This document shows positions 1-8,579 of a stretch of DNA of 36,492 nt, piece after piece (the stretch's first letter is position 1; the number at the start of each line of letters is the position of its first letter). Source of the DNA: Spartobacteria bacterium UBA5019 (GTDB lineage Bacteria; Verrucomicrobiota; Verrucomicrobiia; Chthoniobacterales; Terrimicrobiaceae); NCBI GenBank assembly GCA_002396485.1, contig DGXZ01000060.1, positions 1-36,492 on the forward strand, given 5' to 3'. The translations under genes and the position numbers were made by a program. A model generated the notes under the pieces. That model made no database searches. It saw only the letters and a list, made by a program, of their open reading frames with translations, and had not been told where the DNA came from.

Positions 1-132
1 AGGAGGCACAGCCCGGCTCAACTCGAGGCAGCGCGCCTCGAAGGCCCGGATCACAGCCATCCGGTGTAAGGCTGTCAGGAGAAAGGAAGCCTCCAGGGAG
101 GCGGGAGACGACTCGGCGAATGGGGAAATCAT
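1..132 (-). CDS. Dehydrogenase E1 component alpha subunit, N-terminal fragment cut by the window edge
   Basis: The frame opens with ATG at 130-132 on the minus strand and runs 44 codons to the left edge without a stop. The translation contains LLTALHRMAVIRAFEARCLE, the typical N-terminal helix of thiamine-diphosphate-dependent E1 alpha subunits of pyruvate or branched-chain 2-oxoacid dehydrogenases (pattern: L..M..IR.FE..C.EL). These enzymes decarboxylate a 2-oxoacid and pass the acyl group to the E2 lipoyl domain; the E3 partner could be the dihydrolipoyl dehydrogenase at 14349-15728, though it is not in the same operon. The good promoter just upstream (148-175) supports the start. The thiamine-binding region lies outside the window, so the substrate class cannot be decided. 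Confidence 0.7.
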   Translation of the reverse strand, partial: MISPFAESSPASLEASFLLTALHRMAVIRAFEARCLELSRAVPP

Positions 133-147
133 AGACAACGAGAATGA

Positions 148-175
148 ATGTTATCACAGATAACGAAAGTGTCAA
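148..175 (-). promoter_or_regulatory. Sigma70-type promoter of the E1-alpha gene
   Basis: Reading the minus strand, a perfect -35 TTGACA (170-175) is followed after 16 bases by TAACAT (148-153). Transcription would begin near 141, leaving a leader of only about nine bases before the ATG at 132, with no Shine-Dalgarno sequence in it. The call rests on consensus and position only. Confidence 0.55.
150..164. promoter_or_regulatory. Perfect dyad GTTATC-ACA-GATAAC inside the E1-alpha promoter
   Basis: Two exact 6-base arms (150-155 and 159-164) are separated by ACA. The dyad lies between the -35 and -10 boxes and overlaps the -10, which is where a repressor site would block polymerase. The regulator is unknown. 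Confidence 0.4.
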
Positions 176-565
176 CCCCTATTTTGCGCGCCAGGCCCCA
201 ATGATTCCAAGGGCTCCATGCAAGCGATGAAGATCATCTTGTTTATCGCCAGATACCAGAGTTGGCGGCCGCTGCACAAAAGGCGATGGATGTCGTAAAA
301 AAGATCAACGCCATTGTAACCTCGCGCCTCTAAAAATGGGCAAAAGGAGCAAACTCAAATAAACGCAAGATTACCCGTTGCCCTAGTGCTCATGAACAAG
401 CCCGCCGAATCGACCCACTCCATCGCAACCGTCCTCACCACCGAAGTCCTCCTCTAACTCGAGCGCCTCATCACCGAAGCCCGCATCATACTCAACACCG
501 CCGATCAATACTCGTCGTCCTCATCCGAGGAGAGGAGAATTGAGCACGATCTTCTCTCACCCCTA
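176..565. other. Intergenic stretch without a supported gene
   Basis: About 390 bases lie between the E1-alpha promoter and the end of livF. A plus-strand frame from ATG 392 gives 21 codons, is stopped by TAA at 455-457, and continues open afterwards; it could be an eroded gene, but I recognise no family. No convincing terminator for livF was found here. Confidence 0.4.
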
Positions 566-1309
566 CTAGTTCCCACCGTTCGCCAATGCATCACCAGGGA
601 TGCTTTCGCCGAGGTAGGCGGAGCGGACGGCGGGGTTGCTGCGGAGGCTGTCGGTGGTGTCGTTGAGAATGATGCGACCGGTTTCCAGGACGTAGCCGTG
701 GCTGGCAATGCGCAACGCAAGGTTGGCATTTTGTTCCACGAGGAGGATGGTGAGGCCGAGTTCGCGGTTGATTTCCACAATGCGGGAAAAAATCGTTTGG
801 ACGAGGATCGGCGCGATGCCGAGCGAGGGCTCGTCAAGGAGGAGGCATTTCGGCTTCGACATGAGGGCGCGGGCGATGGCGAGCATCTGCTGCTCCCCGC
901 CGCTGAGCGTGCCAGCGGCTTGTTGTAGGCGTTCCTTCAATCTGGGGAACAGAGTAAAAATGCGCTCCAGGTCTGAGGAAATGGCATTTCGGTCGCGGCG
1001 CAGATGCGCGCCCATGTGCAAATTCTCGAGCACGGTGAGATTGGAAAAAACCATGCGTCCCTCTGGCGAGTGGGCCAGGCCGAGGGCGACGATTTCGTGG
1101 GCGGGCTTGTTTGTGATGTCCCGTCCCTCAAAAACAATCGACCCGCTCGCAACCTTGGCGATGCCGGAAATCGCGCGCAGGGTGCTGGATTTTCCGGCTC
1201 CATTGCCGCCGATCAGTGTCACGATGCTCCCGGCGGGAACTTCGAGCGAGATGCCATGAAGCGCGGCGATGCCTCCGTAGCTGACATGGAGATTCCGAAT
1301 CTCAAGCAT
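566..1309 (-). CDS. livF: Branched-chain amino acid ABC transporter, ATP-binding protein LivF
   Basis: This 247-residue ABC ATPase powers uptake of leucine, isoleucine, valine or related amino acids together with LivG and the LivHM permease at the inner membrane. The start is set at ATG 1307-1309 (MLEIRNLHVSYGG), because the 33 upstream in-frame codons do not resemble the family. Visible motifs are the Walker A GGNGAGKSS, the signature TLSGGEQQMLAIARAL and Walker B CLLLDEPSLGIAP, the last being typical of LivF rather than LivG. It is the last gene of livKHMGF; its start overlaps the livG stop by eight bases, which implies translational coupling. The stop is TAG at 566-568. Confidence 0.95.
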   Translation of the reverse strand: MLEIRNLHVSYGGIAALHGISLEVPAGSIVTLIGGNGAGKSSTLRAISGIAKVASGSIVFEGRDITNKPAHEIVALGLAHSPEGRMVFSNLTVLENLHMGAHLRRDRNAISSDLERIFTLFPRLKERLQQAAGTLSGGEQQMLAIARALMSKPKCLLLDEPSLGIAPILVQTIFSRIVEINRELGLTILLVEQNANLALRIASHGYVLETGRIILNDTTDSLRSNPAVRSAYLGESIPGDALANGGN

Positions 1310-2078
1310 GCTGAGCCTCCTCCCCCAGATAGGCTTCGATGACCTTGGGATCGCGTTGAATGGCTTGCGGCGTGCCTTCAGCAATTTTCTGGCCGTGGTC
1401 GAGAACAACGATTCGTTGGCAGACCCCCATGACGACGCGCATGTCGTGTTCCACTAACAGCACAGCGATGCGGAATTTTTCCTGAACAAAGTGGATCAAC
1501 TCCATGAGGCGGACTTTTTCCGTGGGGTTCATGCCAGCGGCGGGCTCGTCCAAGAGGAGCAGTTGCGGGCCAGTGGCCAGAGCTCGCACGATTTCCAAGC
1601 GCCGCTGGTCGCCGTATGGCAGATCTGTCGCCTGCCTGTCGGCATCATCTTTGAGCCCGAAAATATCTAAAAGTGCCAGAACCTCACTTCGAATCCGTTC
1701 CTCCTCTGCGCGGAATGCCGGCCCGCGTGTGAGCGAGTGGATGATGCCATGGCGAAGGCGGCCATTCATCGCCGTGCGGACATTGTCGAAAACACTGAGC
1801 GAACCGAAGAGTCGGATGTTTTGGAATGTGCGGGCAATACCGAGCGCGGTGATGCGGTTGGCCTTCTTGTCGTGGAGCGAGACGCCATTGAAGTGGATCG
1901 CTCCGCACGTGGGTTTGTAAACGCCGGTGATGATGTTGAAGACCGTTGTCTTCCCGGCTCCGTTTGGGCCGATGAGGCCAACCATCTCCTCCGGGGCGAT
2001 GTGAAAATCCAGATCTCCGACGGCGCGCAGGCCACCGAATTCCATGGTGACCCGCTCGAGCTTCAGCAGGTCGCTCAT
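1302..2078 (-). CDS. livG: Branched-chain amino acid ABC transporter, ATP-binding protein LivG
   Basis: This is the 258-residue second ATPase of the LivHMGF importer. Walker A is GPNGAGKTT at about residues 37-45. The signature region is the LivG-specific PYGDQRRLEIVRAL instead of a standard LSGGQ, and Walker B is LLLLDEPAAGMNP. A switch histidine follows in LLVEHDM. Full length for the family. It overlaps livM upstream by four bases (ATGA) and livF downstream by eight, so livM, livG and livF are probably translated as a coupled unit. Confidence 0.96.
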   Translation of the reverse strand: MSDLLKLERVTMEFGGLRAVGDLDFHIAPEEMVGLIGPNGAGKTTVFNIITGVYKPTCGAIHFNGVSLHDKKANRITALGIARTFQNIRLFGSLSVFDNVRTAMNGRLRHGIIHSLTRGPAFRAEEERIRSEVLALLDIFGLKDDADRQATDLPYGDQRRLEIVRALATGPQLLLLDEPAAGMNPTEKVRLMELIHFVQEKFRIAVLLVEHDMRVVMGVCQRIVVLDHGQKIAEGTPQAIQRDPKVIEAYLGEEAQHA

Positions 2079-3058
2079 GGCTGGGGGGCCTTTCTTTTTC
2101 GGCGCTGAAAATTGCCCAGCAGACCCTGTGGGCGGACGATCATCAAAACGATCAGCAAAAGCGCAAAAACGATCATCCGGTATTGCTCGAAATCGCGCAG
2201 GAGCTCGTTCATCAAGGTCAGCAAAACGGCAGCGGCGGCAACTCCTGGAGTGCTCCCCATGCCCCCGAGAATAACCATCACGACGACATCCACCGATTTT
2301 AGAAAATTGAAGCCTTCGGGTGCGATGTAGCTAATGAAATGGGCATAGAGGCCACCGGCGAGGCCAGCGAAGAAGGCACCAATGACGAATGCCGCGACCT
2401 TGTATTTCGTGGTATTGATCCCCATGGCCTCGGCGGCGATTTCGTCGTCGCGCACGGAGATGAACCCGCGTCCATAGGTCGAGTTCACCAGACTCGCCAC
2501 AACATAGATGGCCACTGTGGCGATACCAAAGGTCCAGAGCAGATTCGTGTAGGGGGGGATGCCCTCGAGGCCGCGCGCGCCACCGAGCGCATCCGTGTTT
2601 TGAATGACAACGCGGATGATTTCTCCGAACCCCAGGGTGACGATGGCGAGGTAGTCGCCACGAAGCCGGAGGGATGGCACGCCAACGAGGAAGCCGCAGA
2701 AGGAAGCAAAGAGACCGCCCGCTAGCAGGGCTGCAAAAAAGGCGACTTGGGCTTGCCAAGCGGGCGCGGAGGCGAGAACAGGCGCAAGCGAGAGCGTAAT
2801 GATGCTCGAGGTGTAGGCTCCTGCGGCCATGAAACCGGCGTGGCCCAGCGAGAACTGGCCGGTGTGGCCATTCACCAGATTGAGGCTCACTGCGAGGATG
2901 ATGTTAATGCCGGCGAGCATAAGGATGTTCACCGCGTAGTCGTCCAACTGCGGCGCGATGGCATAGAGTGCCACGCTGGCAGCCAAACCGGCGGCGAGGG
3001 CAAGGTGCGCGATGTGCTTCTTCACGGCATCAGACTTTCTCACGCTCGGATTTCCCAA
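2075..3058 (-). CDS. livM: Branched-chain amino acid ABC transporter permease LivM
   Basis: An integral membrane permease of up to 327 residues with about eight to nine hydrophobic segments and the LivM hallmark LNLVNGHTGQFSLGHAGFMA. It forms the translocation channel with LivH. The ATG at 3058 overlaps the livH stop by 29 bases. An in-frame GTG at 3023-3025, just after the livH stop at 3030-3032, would give a 316-residue protein starting immediately before the first membrane segment and is a credible alternative start. The C-terminus ends in a basic tail (QRRKRKAPQP). Confidence 0.93.
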   Translation of the reverse strand: MGNPSVRKSDAVKKHIAHLALAAGLAASVALYAIAPQLDDYAVNILMLAGINIILAVSLNLVNGHTGQFSLGHAGFMAAGAYTSSIITLSLAPVLASAPAWQAQVAFFAALLAGGLFASFCGFLVGVPSLRLRGDYLAIVTLGFGEIIRVVIQNTDALGGARGLEGIPPYTNLLWTFGIATVAIYVVASLVNSTYGRGFISVRDDEIAAEAMGINTTKYKVAAFVIGAFFAGLAGGLYAHFISYIAPEGFNFLKSVDVVVMVILGGMGSTPGVAAAAVLLTLMNELLRDFEQYRMIVFALLLIVLMIVRPQGLLGNFQRRKRKAPQP

Positions 3059-3959
3059 GGAGTCCGGCTGGCTTGAACATGAGGATCAAAATCAAAATCA
3101 CAAAGGCCACGGCATCCCGGAAGCCGGGCGGGATGCCAATGTTTTTGCTGTATCCCACAACAAGGGTTTCCAACAGGCCGATGAGAAAGCCTCCCAGAGC
3201 GGCTCCGGCGATATTGCCGACGCCGCCGAGCACTGCGGCGACGAAGGCTTTGATGCCCGGCAATATGCCCATGAAGGGGTCGATGGCCTGGTAAAGCATG
3301 GCGAAGAAAATCCCGGCTGCCGCAGCCAAGGCGGATCCCAAGCCGAAGGTGAACGAGATGACGGCATCCGTGTTCACGCCCATGAGCGAGGCGGCGGTCG
3401 GGTTGTTTGACAGCGCACGCATTGCCAGGCCCATGCGGGTTTTTTGAACAATGAAACGGAGCGAAACCAAAAGCAGGAGCGTCACCACAAGCACGACGAT
3501 CTGCTCCGTGGTGATGGAGACCGCTCCTGGCAGATCGTGGGTGTCATTTTTGATCAACTGGGGGAAGCCCTTTGGAGCGGCGCCGAAGAGGAGTTGTGCG
3601 CCGTAGGAGAGCAGGAGCGACACGCCGATGGCAGTGATCAGCACCGTGAGGCGGGAGCGCTGGCGGAGCGGCTTGTAGGCGAGTTTCTCGATGAGGATTC
3701 CAAGGGCCGCGCAGAGGCACATCGAGAGCAGGAGAACGAGCAACGCAGAGAGAAACTCCGGCATCCATTGAAAAAATGGCTTCAGCCACCGGTGCACATA
3801 GAGACCGGCGAAGGCACCGATCATAAAGACATCCCCGTGTGCAAAGTTGATGAAGCGCAGCACGCCGTAAACCATCGTGTATCCAAGGGCGATCAGGGCG
3901 TAGATCGCGCCCAGCGAGAGGCCGTTGATGAGTTGCTGCGTGAGGTTTGCCCAGTCCAC
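3030..3959 (-). CDS. livH: Branched-chain amino acid ABC transporter permease LivH
   Basis: A 309-residue multi-spanning permease. The N-terminus LINGLSLGAIYALIALGYTM and the following GVLRFINFAHGD are hallmark LivH sequences. It pairs with LivM in the inner membrane. The gene begins 12 bases after the livK stop, in the same orientation, and its 3' end overlaps the longest livM frame. No anomalies were seen. Confidence 0.96.
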   Translation of the reverse strand: MDWANLTQQLINGLSLGAIYALIALGYTMVYGVLRFINFAHGDVFMIGAFAGLYVHRWLKPFFQWMPEFLSALLVLLLSMCLCAALGILIEKLAYKPLRQRSRLTVLITAIGVSLLLSYGAQLLFGAAPKGFPQLIKNDTHDLPGAVSITTEQIVVLVVTLLLLVSLRFIVQKTRMGLAMRALSNNPTAASLMGVNTDAVISFTFGLGSALAAAAGIFFAMLYQAIDPFMGILPGIKAFVAAVLGGVGNIAGAALGGFLIGLLETLVVGYSKNIGIPPGFRDAVAFVILILILMFKPAGLLGKSEREKV

Positions 3960-3971
3960 GGGGTTTTGGGA

Positions 3972-5147
3972 TCAAGGCGCCACGGTTTCGACAAAGCGGA
4001 ATTTCCCGTTCTGTATCTGAAGTATCACGGCGGACTTGCTGGCATTGCGGTTGGCATCAAGCGTGATATTGCCGGTCACTGCCGGGAAGCCGCTTGTCGA
4101 GGCGATCGCATCGCGGAGCGCGGCCGAGTCTGTCGTGCCGGCACGCTTCATGGCGTCGAAGAGAAGCATCGTGGCATCATACGCCAAAGCGGACATGGCG
4201 TCCGGACTCTCAAGGTATTTGGCTTTGTATTTGGCGAGGAAATCCTGCACTGCGGGCGACTTGTCCTCTGCTGAAAAATGGTTTGAGAAAAAATTCCCCT
4301 CCATGGCATCCCCCGCGACTTCGACGAGTGATGGCGAGTCCCAGCCGTCTCCGCCGAGAAGCGGAACTTTGATGTCCAATTCCCTTGCCTGGCTGGCAAT
4401 GAGCCCGGCCTCGTTGTAATAGCCCGCCACAAGAATCGCCTCGGGATTGGTGCTGCGGATAGAGGTGAGCTGGGCTTTGAAATCTTTGTCGCCCGAGCTG
4501 TAGCTCTGTTCGCTCACAATGGTGCCGCCGTTTTTCGTGAAGTAGTCTTTAAAGAAATCCGTGAGACCCACGGCATAGTCTTGCTTCACATCTGTGAGGA
4601 TCGCGGCGTTCTTCCATCCGCGCTGGAGCATGAATTTCGCGAGCACGGCACCTTGGAACGGATCGATGAAACAGACGCGAAAGATGTAGTCGCCGGTCTC
4701 CGTGACCTTAGGATTTGTCGAGGCGGGCGAGATCATCGGGATTTTGTTCTGCTGGCAGATCGGAGCGGCTTCCAGCGAGCGCGACGAGGCGACCTCTCCA
4801 ATGATGGCAACCGGTTTTTCACGCGAGATCATGCGTCGGACGACCGTCGCCGCCTCACCCGCCTTGGACTGATCGTCCTCTGTGACGAGGCGCAGTTTTT
4901 TTCCAAGCACGCCGCCATTGGCATTCGCCTCATCCACCGCCATGCGAACGCCCTTGTGCGCGGACTGCCCGAAACTCGCCGTGGCCCCGGTGAGCGAGGC
5001 AAATTCGCCGATGACTATTTCGTCCGGATTCCCCGCAGAATCCTTCTTTTTGCATCCTGAAAAAAACAATCCGCAGAGCATGACTGCCAGAAATGCGCCG
5101 CATGGAAGTGGGCCGAAATCAACACGAGAGAGAATGTTCCGTTTCAT
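3972..5147 (-). CDS. livK: Branched-chain amino acid ABC transporter substrate-binding lipoprotein LivK
   Basis: A 391-residue periplasmic-binding-fold receptor (type 1, LivJ/LivK family) that delivers the amino acid to LivHM. The start is set at ATG 5145-5147, giving an N-terminal signal with basic residues, a hydrophobic core and a lipobox ending FFSGC, so Cys32 is expected to be lipidated. The upstream in-frame GTG at 5187-5189 would add 14 residues and is less likely. The mature part begins with IVIGEFASLTGATASFGQ and later has ISPASTNPKVTE, both typical of the family. It is the first gene of the liv operon; substrate could be branched-chain amino acids or another small amide. Confidence 0.93.
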   Translation of the reverse strand: MKRNILSRVDFGPLPCGAFLAVMLCGLFFSGCKKKDSAGNPDEIVIGEFASLTGATASFGQSAHKGVRMAVDEANANGGVLGKKLRLVTEDDQSKAGEAATVVRRMISREKPVAIIGEVASSRSLEAAPICQQNKIPMISPASTNPKVTETGDYIFRVCFIDPFQGAVLAKFMLQRGWKNAAILTDVKQDYAVGLTDFFKDYFTKNGGTIVSEQSYSSGDKDFKAQLTSIRSTNPEAILVAGYYNEAGLIASQARELDIKVPLLGGDGWDSPSLVEVAGDAMEGNFFSNHFSAEDKSPAVQDFLAKYKAKYLESPDAMSALAYDATMLLFDAMKRAGTTDSAALRDAIASTSGFPAVTGNITLDANRNASKSAVILQIQNGKFRFVETVAP

Positions 5148-5231
5148 CACCTCCACAAACTGGGAAATGGCTTTCAAAGAATCAAGCACCTATCCACACC
5201 AAAGGGCTGTGCGTATCCTGCCTCGCCGACG

Positions 5232-7289
5232 CTAGGGGATTTTTTTTAGCGCATCAGCCAGGAGGGATTCCGTGAGGAGTTCTGGCAAAACCATCGGCGC
5301 TGTGGGTGTGGATGCAGGGTAGATGACATAGAGGGGCACTCCCACGCGGCCAAAGCTCTTGAGAGCCGCCGTAATTTCGGGATTGGCGTTCGTCCTATCA
5401 GCCTTGATGGGTGTTATGTTTTTTTCTTTGAGGAGGGCACGGATGGCCGGGGTGTCGATGGCGGTGCGCTCGTTGAATTTACAGGTGATGCACCAGTCGG
5501 CAGTGAAATCGACAAAGACGGAGCGGCCCGCAGCGAGTTCTTCTTCAACCCGTGCCTTTGAAAATGGAACCCACGCGATGCGATCCATCGTTTCCAGGCC
5601 AATATGGGCGAATTTTTTCCCGAGGAAATACCATCCCCCGAGACCGAGTGTGGCCAGAATGAAGAGAAGCGTAATGGTTCGCTTGGCGCGCGACGCGAGC
5701 GGTCCGCAGAAGGACCCGAGAAGCCAGCAGGCGAAGGCGAGACAAAGAAGAAACGCGCAGAAGCAAACCACACCTTCCGTGCCGCGTTGCCCGCCAAGAA
5801 TGGAGAAGATCCAGACGAGTGTGGCCAGAAGCGGGAAGGCCATGAATTGCTTGAGGTGTTCCATCCAAACGCCGGGACGCGGGAGGAATTTCAGCCATCC
5901 GGGACTGGCGCTGAGGATGAGGTAAGGAATGGCCATGCCGGAAGCCACAGCTACGAACATGGCCAGGATGACCGCTGCCGATTGACTGAAGGCGAATCCC
6001 AAGGCGCTGCCAAGGAATGGCGCCGTGCACGGCGTGGCCAGGAGCGTGGCGAAGACACCTTGAAAAAACGAGCCCGTGAGGCCGCTGGTCGAACCAGCGG
6101 ATTCCATCACATTCGAGGCCCGGCCAGGGAGAACGAATTCGAAAACGCCGGCCAGGTTCAGCGCGAAGACAAACACCACGGAGCCGATGACCACATTGAA
6201 CCATGGATTTTGAAACTGAAACGCCCATGTGACCTCGGTACCGCCGGACTTCAGGCCAATGATCACAGTTGCGAGTCCGAGGAACCAAACGAAGATGCCG
6301 GCCGCGAAGGCGAGCCCGTGCAGAAAAATGCTGCGTCGCGAGTCTTCGGCTTGCTTGATGAAGCCGAAGATTTTCAACGAAATCACCGGCAATACACACG
6401 GCATGAGATTCAGAATGAGCCCCCCAAGAAATCCGTAAAACAGAGCGACCCAAAGCGACAAAGTGGATTGGCTGGTGGCGACAGGTTCGACGGAAGCCGT
6501 ATCCGAAACAAACCACGCCCGCCGTGCAGGCCCTTCGCCCGCAGATAGCACACCGGTGAAGGGACTCGCAGCCTTGATGGTCAGAGTGTTCGGAGCCTCA
6601 AATGCGGGATGTCCCACGATTTGGTTTTTTGTAGGCAGAGGATAGAGCGAGAGCGGCGTGGCGGCGGGCGCTCCTTGGACTTGCAGCGTGAGGACATCCC
6701 CCGCGCGTTTCCAGGCTAACTCAAAAGGCGGCGGTTCATTTGATGGCAGCCGGGAGCGGAATTCCTCAAAGATCGCAGCATTTGCCGGCGCTGCGGAGTT
6801 TCCAACGGGAAGTGACAACTCCAGTTCAGCTCCGCCAGGCACGCAAATCTCCTCGCAGACAAGCCAAGAGGCAACGGCTCGCAAGATCACATTTCCAGTC
6901 ACATCGGGCGGCGGAGTGATCGTCGTGAGAAGCAACACGCGCCCGCTATAGGCGTAAACTTGAATATCGCCCGGCTCGACCTTCGCCTCCGGCACAGGCC
7001 ACTGGATCGCGCCAGCCGCAAAGCCCGGCGGCAGGTTCCAGTCAATCGTAGTGGGCAGTCCAGAATCGCCGCTGTATTCCCAGTATGTGTGCCAACCGGG
7101 CGCCATTTCCAGTAAGAGGCCCACCTGGAAAGGTTGCCCCGGAACGATCGCAGTGGTATCAGCCAGAAGACTGGCCTTCACCAGCGTCTTGCCGCTGTGA
7201 AGCTGGGCCGAAACTGGCGACGCTGCAAAAATAAAAAAAGCCAGCGCCAGAGCGAGTCGAAGAGCAATCGTCATTCTTTGTTTTAACAC
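5232..7289 (-). CDS. Thiol:disulfide interchange protein, DsbD/ScsB type
   Basis: This three-part membrane protein carries electrons from cytoplasmic thioredoxin to periplasmic thiols. I start it at GTG 7287-7289 because GAGGA lies seven bases upstream; ATG 7272-7274 is the alternative. From the GTG (685 residues): signal peptide ending SPVSAQ near residue 29; a periplasmic domain with WLVCEEICVPGG (Cys145, Cys149), as in ScsB-like DsbD; a membrane domain of about eight segments from residue 280 with NLMPCVLPV (Cys298) and ATPCTAP (Cys421), the redox pair; and a C-terminal thioredoxin domain with WCITCK (Cys600, Cys603). The cis-proline motif GVPLY is present. Monocistronic; 84 bases separate it from livK. 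A palindrome lies upstream at 7333-7369. Confidence 0.92.
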   Translation of the reverse strand: MLKQRMTIALRLALALAFFIFAASPVSAQLHSGKTLVKASLLADTTAIVPGQPFQVGLLLEMAPGWHTYWEYSGDSGLPTTIDWNLPPGFAAGAIQWPVPEAKVEPGDIQVYAYSGRVLLLTTITPPPDVTGNVILRAVASWLVCEEICVPGGAELELSLPVGNSAAPANAAIFEEFRSRLPSNEPPPFELAWKRAGDVLTLQVQGAPAATPLSLYPLPTKNQIVGHPAFEAPNTLTIKAASPFTGVLSAGEGPARRAWFVSDTASVEPVATSQSTLSLWVALFYGFLGGLILNLMPCVLPVISLKIFGFIKQAEDSRRSIFLHGLAFAAGIFVWFLGLATVIIGLKSGGTEVTWAFQFQNPWFNVVIGSVVFVFALNLAGVFEFVLPGRASNVMESAGSTSGLTGSFFQGVFATLLATPCTAPFLGSALGFAFSQSAAVILAMFVAVASGMAIPYLILSASPGWLKFLPRPGVWMEHLKQFMAFPLLATLVWIFSILGGQRGTEGVVCFCAFLLCLAFACWLLGSFCGPLASRAKRTITLLFILATLGLGGWYFLGKKFAHIGLETMDRIAWVPFSKARVEEELAAGRSVFVDFTADWCITCKFNERTAIDTPAIRALLKEKNITPIKADRTNANPEITAALKSFGRVGVPLYVIYPASTPTAPMVLPELLTESLLADALKKIP

Positions 7290-7332
7290 ACCATGTTCCT
7301 CGCGCAACCAGCAGGATGAAGAACAACCAGCT

Positions 7333-7369
7333 AACCAAAAATTTGAACGATCGTCCAAATTTTTTGGTT
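7333..7369. promoter_or_regulatory. 37-base near-palindrome upstream of the DsbD-like gene
   Basis: The arms AACCAAAAATTTG (7333-7345) and CAAATTTTTTGGTT (7356-7369) are complementary apart from one extra base. The centre holds the exact 8-base palindrome ACGATCGT (7347-7354). The element ends 44 bases before the GTG start. The inner part resembles the symmetrical sites of TetR-type repressors; alternatively it could fold as a hairpin in the leader. Confidence 0.45.
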
Positions 7370-7622
7370 CACAGGCCCGGATGGGCGGAAGCCTTTGTTC
7401 CGCAAAGGGGCCAACGTGTGAAAAAGCCGCAAGTGCCAGCCGTGAGCACGTTGCGGGCGGTGTTTTCGTGCCAGAATGAAAGTTTTTCCTAAAGGGCGAA
7501 GACATTCTTGGAAAAATTGGCCGATGATCGGAGATGGCCGGTTAGGTGAGTCGGCGTTCGTAATGATTGGGGCTCCATGTCACATCAAATAAAAAGCTCG
7601 CAGGAGCGCAGACCCTACGTTA

Positions 7623-7651
7623 TTGACAACCTTCCAGTCCGCGATTTTAAA
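7623..7651 (+). promoter_or_regulatory. Promoter candidate for the PEP-CTERM gene
   Basis: A perfect -35 TTGACA (7623-7628) is followed after 17 bases by TTTAAA (7646-7651), which matches four of six -10 positions. Transcription would begin only about six bases before ATG 7664, favouring that start over the upstream ATG at 7577. Confidence 0.35.
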
Positions 7652-7663
7652 TCCAAGACCACT

Positions 7664-8446
7664 ATGAAATTTTTCCATAAACAACCGACTGCATCTTTCA
7701 TTTCTTCTCTTCTGATGGGATTGCTGTTGATCTCCACGCTAGGAGCATTACAAGCATCCGTCGTTGTTACTAATACAGGGGAAGCTCCAGGACCTAATAC
7801 TGTTTTCATAGGGGGGCCTGATGATGTTGATGAATTTTACAACGTTGCGCCCAACAAAAAACTCGCAGCCGCTTTTACGACCGGTTCGACAGACGCGACG
7901 CTCAACTCCATTACGCTGGCAAGCGTGTTACCAGTCTTTGCGGATCCGAATCCTGATCCTCTTTTCCCAGTATCTGGCTTGGTCCAGGGCGCGTTTACGG
8001 TCCAACTTTGGAATTCGGTTTCCGTCTTCGACTCTATGCTCGATAGAGATGTTCTGGCTCCTGGTACCCAGCTTGAATCCCTAGGCGGCACAACAACGCC
8101 GAATGGTTCGGCAACTTATACGTCGATCGGAGCAGCGCTGGCCCCGTTAACCTCGTACTTCCTGGTTTTTTTTAGCACAGTCGATAAGTCGGTTTTCGAA
8201 ATATCCTACACGACAAGCTCTGAGCAAACATCTGACGATGGGTGGACGATAGAGGATATTTCGCTGCACTCCTTTGACGCTGGAGATTCCTGGCTGCGCA
8301 CTTTTCAGCCAGGAGTTCAGCGGTTCAGTATAGATGCCACTTTGGCCGTTGTTCCTGAACCAAGCACGACGGCATTCCTAATTATGTGTATTTTCATATT
8401 TATTCTTTGTCCCTCATTCTTTAAGCGGCTTAAGCATGGGCGATAG
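7664..8446 (+). CDS. PEP-CTERM sorting domain protein, exported
   Basis: A 260-residue exported protein. The start ATG 7664 places a basic N-terminus directly before a hydrophobic signal segment ending near STLGALQA. The C-terminus is a PEP-CTERM signal: VPEPST, then a hydrophobic stretch, then a basic tail (FFKRLKHGR). Such tails are recognised by exosortases, linking the protein to the outer surface or extracellular matrix. The middle (LAAAFTTGSTDATLNSITL, then GAFTVQLWNS and LAPLTSYFLVF) resembles the choice-of-anchor-R type beta-sandwich domain found in other PEP-CTERM proteins; that assignment is from memory of the pattern. Base composition is visibly less GC-rich than the neighbouring metabolic genes. 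No exosortase is in the window. Confidence 0.8.
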   Translation: MKFFHKQPTASFISSLLMGLLLISTLGALQASVVVTNTGEAPGPNTVFIGGPDDVDEFYNVAPNKKLAAAFTTGSTDATLNSITLASVLPVFADPNPDPLFPVSGLVQGAFTVQLWNSVSVFDSMLDRDVLAPGTQLESLGGTTTPNGSATYTSIGAALAPLTSYFLVFFSTVDKSVFEISYTTSSEQTSDDGWTIEDISLHSFDAGDSWLRTFQPGVQRFSIDATLAVVPEPSTTAFLIMCIFIFILCPSFFKRLKHGR

Positions 8447-8579
8447 TATGCATGATCCGTTTTTTATTCGGAACGACACACGCATTATTCGTGGTGTAAT
8501 CTGCTTTGCTTAGATCGCTTGCCTAGCCCCTCATTCTCGTTTGTTTTCCAGATGAGATGTTTTTTGCTTCTTTCTGTGA

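Larger units (their letters stand above)
7290..7663. other. Divergent intergenic region between the DsbD-like gene and the PEP-CTERM gene
   Basis: These 374 bases separate two divergent genes. The only clear structures are the 37-base near-palindrome at 7333-7369 and a promoter-like sequence at 7623-7651. Open frames here continue the DsbD-like frame upstream of its probable start and have no family-like content. Confidence 0.4.

Noticed and set aside
228..333. Short plus-strand frame ending AMDVVKKINAIVTSRL
   Set aside because: Superficial likeness to a cyclophilin segment, but too short, with no start and no further similarity.
392..560. Possible eroded gene with an in-frame TAA at 455-457
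   Set aside because: The readable pieces (MNKPAESTHS, LERLITEARIILNTADQYS) only vaguely recall the N-terminus of YhcG/DUF1016 proteins; too weak to call.
8450..8515. Hairpin after the PEP-CTERM gene (ACACACG/CGTGGTGT)
   Set aside because: Bulged stem with no following T-run; not convincing as a terminator.
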